From positions 124,001-188,000 of the forward strand of contig NZ_PQHZ01000005.1 in NCBI RefSeq assembly GCF_003385185.1: 64,000 bases of DNA, written 5' to 3'. The stretch comes from Amycolatopsis palatopharyngis. GTDB taxonomy: Bacteria > Actinomycetota > Actinomycetes > Mycobacteriales > Pseudonocardiaceae. Below, piece after piece: positions 58,104-64,000 of the stretch. The translations under genes and the position numbers were made by a program. A model generated the notes under the pieces. The model searched no databases. It worked only from the letters and a program-made list of their open reading frames with translations, and was not told where the DNA came from. The number at the start of each line of letters is the position of its first letter. Positions within the stretch are counted from its first letter, which is position 1.

Positions 58104-59212
58104 CACCACCTGCCTCGTTCCCGCGATCCGATCCCGCTGCCTCCGTCGCTCCCGTCAGCCCCGGACGCCCGCTGCAGCAGGTCGATGAGGTGGCTGTTCA
58201 CCAACTCGGGTTGTTCCAGCTGCACCATGTGCCCGGCGCCGCGCACCCGGACCAGTTCGGCATCGGGCAGTTCGGCCGCCATCCGCTCGGCGTGCGAGAA
58301 CGGAGTGAGCCGGTCGTCGGCCGCCCCGATCACCAGCACGTGCGTGTTCTTCAACCCGGCGAGCGCGGCGTAGCGGTTGTGGCTGCCCAGGGTGTCCACG
58401 AAGTTCACCAGCCCGCGCACCGGGGTGACCGCGAGCATCTCCAGCATGAAGTCGACGAGTCTGGGACTGACATCCCGCCCGCCGAACGCGAGGCTGCGGA
58501 TCGCCTGACGGGTCAGCTGCCCTCCCGCGGCCCGCACGAACTCGACCAGTCCCGGCTGCCACCCCGCGAGCTCGCCGACTCCTCGGGTGAGGGGGTTGTA
58601 CTTCGACAGCAGCGACCGGGGCAGTCCCCGTGCACCGACCTCACCCGCCGCAGTCGCGATCAATGCGACCCCTTGCACCCGGTCGGCGAACAACTCGGGG
58701 GCCTGCTGGGCCAGCTCCATGATCACCATGCCGCCCATCGAGTGTCCGATGAGGACGATCGGCCCCTCGGGCGCGACGGCACGCACCACCGCGTCGAGAT
58801 CCCGCGCCAACTGCTCGATCGTGCTGCTCTCCTGCGACGCCGGAGCGGAGAGGCCATGCCCGCGATGGTCGTAGTAGACCTGACGAACGCCGGGCAGCCG
58901 TAGCGAGGCGAGGTCGCGCCGCTGGAAGTGCCAGCTGAGTTGCGACAGCGCGAAACCATGCACGCCGATGACGGTGAGCTCGGGATCCACCCCGTCCTCG
59001 GGATCGATTTCCGACACCGACAGCGGGGTTCCGTCGTCGGCGGCCACGGTCGAGGTGCGGTCCGGCTGCAACTTGCCGAGTGGTTCGTCCACGAACGGGT
59101 CCACCCGATTCCTGCGCTGCTGAGTCGTGACCGCCAGTGCGGCAGCGACAGTCCCGGTGAGTACCGCCCCGACTCCGCCCGCGATTCCGAGAATCCGGCG
59201 CGATGGAGTCAT
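58094..59212 (-). CDS. Alpha/beta hydrolase, membrane-anchored
   Basis: 372 residues from ATG 59212 (ATGA overlap with alr). N-terminal helix ILGIAGGVGAVLTGTVAAALAV; then hydrolase: GVHGFALSQLSW, GHSMGG nucleophile Ser, Asp in GAADDRLT, His in GAGHMVQLE. Conserved between alr and tsaE in this order. Substrate unknown. Confidence 0.9.
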   Translation of the reverse strand: MTPSRRILGIAGGVGAVLTGTVAAALAVTTQQRRNRVDPFVDEPLGKLQPDRTSTVAADDGTPLSVSEIDPEDGVDPELTVIGVHGFALSQLSWHFQRRDLASLRLPGVRQVYYDHRGHGLSAPASQESSTIEQLARDLDAVVRAVAPEGPIVLIGHSMGGMVIMELAQQAPELFADRVQGVALIATAAGEVGARGLPRSLLSKYNPLTRGVGELAGWQPGLVEFVRAAGGQLTRQAIRSLAFGGRDVSPRLVDFMLEMLAVTPVRGLVNFVDTLGSHNRYAALAGLKNTHVLVIGAADDRLTPFSHAERMAAELPDAELVRVRGAGHMVQLEQPELVNSHLIDLLQRASGADGSDGGSGIGSRERGRWWRW

Positions 59213-60339
59213 CGCATCGCACCTCCGAGATACCGCCGGTGCACTCGCGGGCGGTACATGCCGGTGACGATCTCGTAGTCGATGGTGCCGATCGTGTCCG
59301 CCCACTCCCGCGCCGTCGGACCACCGTCCGCGCCGGCACCGAACAGCTCCACGTCGGCTCCGACCGCCGGCTCGTCGTCGCCGCAGTCCACCACGATCTG
59401 ATCCATACACACCCGGCCCACCACAGGACGACGCCTGCCATCGAGCCAGACACTCATTCGCCCGGACAAAGTGCGTGGAACACCGTCGGCATATCCGACG
59501 GGAACCAATGCCAGTGTGGTGTCGCGGTTCGCGGTCCACGTATGTCCATAGGAGACGGACTCACCCGCCGTGATGCGCTTGGTGAGGACCACTGTGGACC
59601 GGAAGGTCATCGCGGGGCGAAGGTCGTCGGCGGTGGGCACCGGATTGAGCCCGTATGCGGCGATCCCTGGACGCACCAGGTCGAAATGCAGATCAGGGCG
59701 GGTCAGGGTGGCTGCCGAGTTCGCGAGATGCCGCAAGGGATGCAGCCCGGCTTCGCGTGCCTGCGTGTACGCGGTGTCGAATCGCGCGGCCTGCATGTCG
59801 ATCGACGGATGTCCCGGCTCGTCCGCGCAGGCGAGATGCGACCAGATGGCCACCACGTCGACATCCGGCTCCGCCGCTGCCGCCTTGACCAGCTGCGGCC
59901 AGCTCTCCGGCGGACACCCGTTGCGATTGAGCCCGGTGTCGATCTTGAGGTGCACCCGGGCCCTGCTCCCGGCCCTTCCCGCGGCGGCGGCGATCCGGCT
60001 CAACTCACCCATCGAACTGGCAGCGAGGTCCACCCCCTGCTCGATGCCGGGTGCGAAGTCGACATCATCGCCGTCCAGCCAGCTCAGCAGGCGCACCTCG
60101 ATGCCTGCCGCCCGCAGATCCAGCGCCTCGCCGAGCGAACAGGTTCCCAACCAGGTCGCGCCCCCGTCGACGGCGGCGCGCGCCACCGCAACCGCACCAT
60201 GGCCGTAACCGTCCGCCTTGACGACGGCCATGGTCGCCGCACCGGACGCGGCCGCCCTTCCGGCGAGCAGCGCGATGTTGTGGCGGATGGCGTCCAGATC
60301 GATGACGACCTCGGCGCGACGGTGCAGGTCAGCGTTCAT
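59209..60339 (-). CDS. alr: Alanine racemase
   Basis: 376 residues. PLP Lys in AVVKADGYGHG, catalytic Tyr in SYGHTW, GLNRNGC, and VGRVCMDQ. Makes D-Ala for peptidoglycan. Followed by hydrolase and tsaE with overlaps, an operon. Confidence 0.97.
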   Translation of the reverse strand: MNADLHRRAEVVIDLDAIRHNIALLAGRAAASGAATMAVVKADGYGHGAVAVARAAVDGGATWLGTCSLGEALDLRAAGIEVRLLSWLDGDDVDFAPGIEQGVDLAASSMGELSRIAAAAGRAGSRARVHLKIDTGLNRNGCPPESWPQLVKAAAAEPDVDVVAIWSHLACADEPGHPSIDMQAARFDTAYTQAREAGLHPLRHLANSAATLTRPDLHFDLVRPGIAAYGLNPVPTADDLRPAMTFRSTVVLTKRITAGESVSYGHTWTANRDTTLALVPVGYADGVPRTLSGRMSVWLDGRRRPVVGRVCMDQIVVDCGDDEPAVGADVELFGAGADGGPTAREWADTIGTIDYEIVTGMYRPRVHRRYLGGAMR

Positions 60340-60428
60340 AACATTGCCGAGTTTCCCACAGGCGGCGCACCTGGCCCTGCCCGGCAGGCCGTGGCGCTCA
60401 CCACGCCCGAGCAGACAGGGCCAGCGCG

Positions 60429-61871
60429 TCAGGCTTCCGCGTGACCGTGGACCTGCTCTCGGGCCTCCGCGTGGCGCTGCCTGGCCTGCTCCCCGGCCGC
60501 CGATTCGGCCGAGGTGGGTTCGTCCAGGTGCACTGTCGCGTTGCCCTGCCAGCGTGGCGGTTCGACCGGCCCCGAACTCCTGGACGCGGACAGCGCCCAC
60601 GCGGCCTGTCGTGCGGCTCCGATGGCGACGTGCTCCCCGGGCGGGGGGACGGCGACGGGAACACCGAAGACGGCAGGAGCCGCCGCTCGCACGGCCGCCG
60701 ACTGCGCCGCTCCACCGATGAGCAGCACCCTGCGGGCGACGACCCCATGCGCGCGCAGCGCGTCCAGCCCCGCGGCGAGCCCGCACAACATGCCTTCCAC
60801 CGCGGCCCGTGCCAGGTTCTCCTGCGTCATGTTGGCCCTGCGCAGGCCGAGCAGAGTACCGCTGGCGTCGGGCAGGTTCGGCGTTCGCTCGCCGTCGAGA
60901 TACGGCAGCAGGGTGAGCCCGCCCGCACCTGGCTCGGCCGCGAGCGCGAGCCGGTCCAGCCCGGCCAGGTCGGTACCGAGCATGCTCGCGGTGGCGGTGA
61001 GGACCCTGGCCGCGTTGAGCGTGCAGGCCAGCGGCAGGAATCGACCGGTGGCATCGGCGAACCCGGCGACGGTTCCGGACGGGTCGGCGGGCTGGGTCTC
61101 GCTGACCCCGAACACGGTGCCGCTGGTGCCGAGCGACACCACGACGTCGCCCTCGTCCAGTTCCAGCGCCAGGCCCGCCGCCATGTTGTCGCCGGTGCCC
61201 GCCGAGACGAGCATCCCTTCCGGGGTGTGCCCCGCCGCCTCTGCGGGGCGGAGAACCCTGGGCAGTTCCGGTGCCCGCCCACCGAAAGCCCGGGACAGCA
61301 GGTCGGTGCGGTACGCGGCGGAGGTCGCGGAGTAGTAGCCGGTGCCGGAAGCGTCGCCCCGATCGGTGACCGGCTGCGCGTCGTCCCCCAGCAGCCGCCA
61401 GGTGAGCCAGTCGTGCGGCAGCAACACGCGGGCGACGCGGTCGGCCAGGCCCGGTTCGTGCTCGGCCATCCAGCGCAGCTTCGTGATGGTGAAGCTGGCC
61501 ACCGGCACCAAGCCGACCGCGTCGGCCCATGCCTGCGGTCCACCCAGCTCGTCGGTGAGATCGGCCGCGGCCTGCCCGGATCGAGTGTCGTTCCACAACA
61601 ACGCGGGCCGCACGACGCTGTTCGTCTCGTCGAGGGTGACCATGCCGTGCTGCTGACCGGCGATACCGATCGAGCGCACCTCCGAAAGCAACCCGCCGGA
61701 GGCAGCGCCGAGCGCGTCCCACCACACCTGCGGATCGACCTCGGTGGTGTCCGGATGTTCTGCCCTGCCGCTGCGGACCACCTCGCCGGTGCGGGCGTCG
61801 CACACCATCACCTTGGTGGACTGGGTGGACGAATCGACCCCTGCCACCAGGGTCTGTCTGTCAGCCGTCAT
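60429..61871 (-). CDS. xylB: Xylulokinase
   Basis: 480 residues. FGGY family: [47 protein letters not shown] site [13 protein letters not shown]. Phosphorylates D-xylulose. ATG 61871 overlaps the DeoR stop. Last gene of the polyol operon; its C-terminal HGHAEA end is His/Gln-rich. Confidence 0.94.
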   Translation of the reverse strand: MTADRQTLVAGVDSSTQSTKVMVCDARTGEVVRSGRAEHPDTTEVDPQVWWDALGAASGGLLSEVRSIGIAGQQHGMVTLDETNSVVRPALLWNDTRSGQAAADLTDELGGPQAWADAVGLVPVASFTITKLRWMAEHEPGLADRVARVLLPHDWLTWRLLGDDAQPVTDRGDASGTGYYSATSAAYRTDLLSRAFGGRAPELPRVLRPAEAAGHTPEGMLVSAGTGDNMAAGLALELDEGDVVVSLGTSGTVFGVSETQPADPSGTVAGFADATGRFLPLACTLNAARVLTATASMLGTDLAGLDRLALAAEPGAGGLTLLPYLDGERTPNLPDASGTLLGLRRANMTQENLARAAVEGMLCGLAAGLDALRAHGVVARRVLLIGGAAQSAAVRAAAPAVFGVPVAVPPPGEHVAIGAARQAAWALSASRSSGPVEPPRWQGNATVHLDEPTSAESAAGEQARQRHAEAREQVHGHAEA

Positions 61872-62680
61872 GGCCGCTCCTCGTTTGTCGCACTTACTGT
61901 CCGGACACGGGTTCCCAGCGCCTGAATGGCCTCGATTTCCTCGGCCGGTGTCTCGTCGTCGGTGATCACCAGGTCGAATTCCCCTGCGTCCCCGTGGGCG
62001 TAGGTCGCGGTCCGGCCGAACTTGGAGTGGTCGACGACCAGCAAGGCCTGCCTGCACGCTCCCAAAATGGCGGTTTTGACCTCGGCGTACTCGCGAACCG
62101 GATGGTAGAGGCGACCGCCGGCTAACGCGGTGACCGAGAGGACGGCGATATCCGCACGCACCTTGCGCAGAGCGGCGATGGTGTCCGGGCCGACGCAGGA
62201 GTCGAATTCGGTGTAGCGGCCGCCGAGCAGCACCACCTCCGTGTCGGTGGCGCCCGAGACGATCCTGGCGACGTCGGGCGAGTGGGTGATGACGGTGGCT
62301 GGCTCGCGCGCGCCGAGCCCGCGAGCGAGTGGGAACAACGTCGTGGAGTCGTCGATGATGAGCGTCTGCCCCCGCCCGATCTCGGCGACAGCGGCGGCAC
62401 TCAGGGCCTCCTTGAGTTCTCGGTGCAGACCCACCCGGAATCGTTTCGCGGTCTCCATGGTGAGCGCCGGATAGGCGGCGACCCGTCCGCGCAGCTTTCG
62501 CAGCAATCGGCGATCCGCCAGGTCGTCGAGGTCACGGTGCATGGTCATCAGACTCACGCCGAACCGCTCGGTGAGATCGTCGATCCGCACCTCGCCCTGT
62601 GCGATCACGGCGTCCAGGACGCGCTGTCGTCGGCGTTCGACCGCCGCCCGGTCGCCGCGTGGCGGGCGCACCTTATCCAT
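61868..62680 (-). CDS. DeoR-family regulator
   Basis: 270 residues. Winged [38 protein letters not shown], then sugar-phosphate-sensing domain ([40 protein letters not shown]). Between dehydrogenase and kinase genes, overlapping both. Probably represses the operon. Confidence 0.93.
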   Translation of the reverse strand: MDKVRPPRGDRAAVERRRQRVLDAVIAQGEVRIDDLTERFGVSLMTMHRDLDDLADRRLLRKLRGRVAAYPALTMETAKRFRVGLHRELKEALSAAAVAEIGRGQTLIIDDSTTLFPLARGLGAREPATVITHSPDVARIVSGATDTEVVLLGGRYTEFDSCVGPDTIAALRKVRADIAVLSVTALAGGRLYHPVREYAEVKTAILGACRQALLVVDHSKFGRTATYAHGDAGEFDLVITDDETPAEEIEAIQALGTRVRTVSATNEERP

Positions 62681-63746
62681 GGCCGGCTTCCTGCGGCCGG
62701 ACCACGGCTTTGATCACTGTGTCGTCGTGCCGCGCGACGGTCAGTGCTTGCTCCACCTCGTCGAGCCCGAACCGGTGGGTGACCAGCCGGTCGAGGTCGA
62801 TCTCGCCCCCTGCGGCGAGCGCGATCGCGGTCGGCCAGGTGTTGGCGTAGCGGAAGGTGCCGGTGAGTTCGAGTTCGAACCCTTGGACGTGCGCCAGCGG
62901 CAGCGAGATCTCGTCGCCGCCCATGCCGACCAGCACGACCCGGCCCGCACGGCCGACCGTGCGGATGGCCTGCGAGGCGGCCGCGGCGACGCCGGAACAC
63001 TCGAGCAGGACATCCGGCTCGAACCCGGACTCGGCCAGGTCGGTCGTCGACACGTCGATCGTCGCCGTCGCACCCAAGGCGGCGGCCACGCGCAGGCGAC
63101 CGGCGTTGACGTCGGTCACCACCACCTCGGTGGCGCCGAAGGCCCGTGCGGTCTGTGCCGCGACCAGCCCGATGGGACCGGCGCCGGTGACGAGCACCCG
63201 CGAACCCGGGCCGACCCGCGCCTTGCGGCAGGCCCAGACGCCGACCGACAGGGGTTCCAGCAGGCCCGCGGCGTCGTCGGAGAGCGCGTCGGGAACGGGG
63301 TGGGCGAAATCCTCGCGGAGGGTGACGTACTCGCAGAAAGCACCGTCGATCGGCGGAGTGCCGAAGAAGCGCATGCGCGGGCACAGGTTGTAGCGGCCGA
63401 GGCGGCACTCGGCGCAGTGCGAGCAGGGCACTCCGGGCTCCAGTGCGACCCGGGTGCCGATTTCGTGCCGGGTTGCGGACTCGCCCCTCGCGACGACGAC
63501 GCCGCTGGGTTCGTGGCCGAGGACGAGGGGTTGTTCGACAACGAAGTCGCCGATGCGGCCGTGCTCGTAATAGTGGACGTCGGAGCCGCAGGTCCCGACG
63601 GAGTGCACGCGCACGAGCACCTCGTCCGGCGCGGGGGTCGGCACCGGACGCCGCTGCAGGACGACGTCGTGCACCCCGCGGAGCACGGACACTGCCATCG
63701 TGTCGGGAATCGCGCCTACATCGCTGGAACTGCCCATGTCGCCCAT
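62673..63746 (-). CDS. Zinc-dependent polyol dehydrogenase (sorbitol/xylitol DH type)
   Basis: About 357 residues. Catalytic zinc: CGSDVHYYEHGRIG and GHEPSG; structural zinc: CSHCAECRLGRYNLC; Rossmann VTGAGPIGLVAA. Oxidises a polyol, plausibly to D-xylulose given the neighbour kinase. ATG 63746 (MGDMGSSS) or inner ATGs. TGTTAACA (63776-63783) upstream may be an operator. Confidence 0.9.
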   Translation of the reverse strand: MGDMGSSSDVGAIPDTMAVSVLRGVHDVVLQRRPVPTPAPDEVLVRVHSVGTCGSDVHYYEHGRIGDFVVEQPLVLGHEPSGVVVARGESATRHEIGTRVALEPGVPCSHCAECRLGRYNLCPRMRFFGTPPIDGAFCEYVTLREDFAHPVPDALSDDAAGLLEPLSVGVWACRKARVGPGSRVLVTGAGPIGLVAAQTARAFGATEVVVTDVNAGRLRVAAALGATATIDVSTTDLAESGFEPDVLLECSGVAAAASQAIRTVGRAGRVVLVGMGGDEISLPLAHVQGFELELTGTFRYANTWPTAIALAAGGEIDLDRLVTHRFGLDEVEQALTVARHDDTVIKAVVRPQEAGHG

Positions 63747-63818
63747 TGCGGCATTTTTACCAGAGCAAGCCCGCGTTGTTAACACATAATTCGATAAGTT
63801 CCGGCCTCGTGGGTGCCC

Positions 63819-63852
63819 GGTGAGTGCCTTTAGCCCGCTAAAGGCACTCACC
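63819..63852. repeat. Palindromic repeat, TTAGC-CC-GCTAA family, copy 7
   Basis: 16-bp perfect arms (63819-63834 with 63837-63852) around CC. The nnrD stop (63848-63850) lies in its right arm. Confidence 0.92.
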
Positions 63853-64000
63853 CTGCCCTGAGCGTGCGGACCGCGCGTATCGCCTCCGGGATCGCGTCGA
63901 GGATGCCCGAGGCCGAAACCGGCACGCCCCGGGCGGCGTGTTCGGCTGCCAGCGAGTGGACGTAGGCGGCCACCCCGCCCGCGAGCCAGGGATCCAGCCG
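63848..64000 (-). CDS. nnrD: NAD(P)H-hydrate dehydratase C-terminus (Nnr), partial
   Basis: Only the last 50 residues. Pattern LDPWLAGGVAAYVHSLAAEHAARG and SASGILDAIPEAIRAVRT matches the C-terminal helices of NnrD/Nnr, which repairs hydrated NAD(P)H. Position before alr fits Rv3433c-type order. The rest lies beyond the window. Confidence 0.82.
   Translation of the reverse strand, partial: RLDPWLAGGVAAYVHSLAAEHAARGVPVSASGILDAIPEAIRAVRTLRAG

Noticed and set aside
59209..61803. 864-codon minus frame including alr
   Set aside because: Only its last 376 codons (alr) are family-like; the rest is a wrong-frame reading of xylB.

Overview
The window is high-GC actinobacterial DNA, most likely from the order Pseudonocardiales (an Amycolatopsis/Saccharomonospora/Prauserella-like organism). 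The inference rests on gene content and order. Two blocks match the order of mycobacterial loci: purH-purN-perM-(34 kDa antigen-like gene)-sucD-sucC-M23 peptidase-uvrD1/pcrA-chorismate mutase (about 1-14.1 kb, compare Rv0957 back to Rv0948c), and guaA-choD-guaB3-guaB2-DUF5319-rsdA-sigD-Rv3415c-like-whiB3-groEL1-groES-tsaD-rimI-tsaB-tsaE-alr-nnr (27.3-64 kb, compare Rv3396c to Rv3433c). A BldM-like regulator beside sigD and whiB3, GTG/TTG starts, and many leaderless promoters fit the same group. No rRNA, tRNA, CRISPR array, phage or insertion sequence was seen.

Layout. 1-14.1 kb: purine synthesis (purH partial, purN), two membrane proteins, succinyl-CoA synthetase, an overlapping pair made of a polytopic membrane protein and a small cobalamin-domain-like protein, an M23 peptidase with a structured leader, PcrA helicase, and chorismate mutase behind a leader peptide with a Phe-Phe-Tyr run. 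14.2-20.5 kb: small and single-pass membrane proteins, an active Ser/Thr kinase and an adjacent pseudokinase. 20.6-26.3 kb: a LysR regulator divergent from a DMT exporter, then a LiaFSR/EsrISR-like envelope-stress module (response regulator, PspC-type sensor kinase, PspC plus toastrack protein, small membrane protein). 26.4-36 kb: GIDE-domain protein, guaA, aldehyde dehydrogenase, ChoD-like oxidoreductase, guaB3, guaB2, DUF5319 protein. 36-41 kb: regulators RsdA, SigD, a BldM-like protein with no phospho-acceptor Asp, a helical protein, a MerR protein and WhiB3. 41-45 kb: TetR/SDR pair and groES-groEL1 under CIRCE. 45-49 kb: secreted PhoD and an amidase. 49-60.4 kb: a MerR/sliding-clamp fusion and the tRNA t6A genes, interrupted by a malonate island (GntR, MatC, MatB, fused carboxyltransferase), then a hydrolase and alr. 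60.4-63.8 kb: a polyol operon (dehydrogenase, DeoR, xylulokinase); the nnrD end lies at the edge.

Standing out: (i) a complete three-structure attenuator before chorismate mutase; (ii) a kinase/pseudokinase pair; (iii) a MerR-clamp fusion under a textbook MerR-type 19-bp-spacer promoter; (iv) a malonate operon whose only candidate decarboxylase is a biotin-less fused carboxyltransferase; (v) a dispersed palindrome family with core TTAGC-CC/GG-GCTAA, seven copies, mostly at gene 3' ends and three times supplying the stop codon; (vi) a uniform set of leaderless promoters (TAnnnT, 6-8 nt, start codon).
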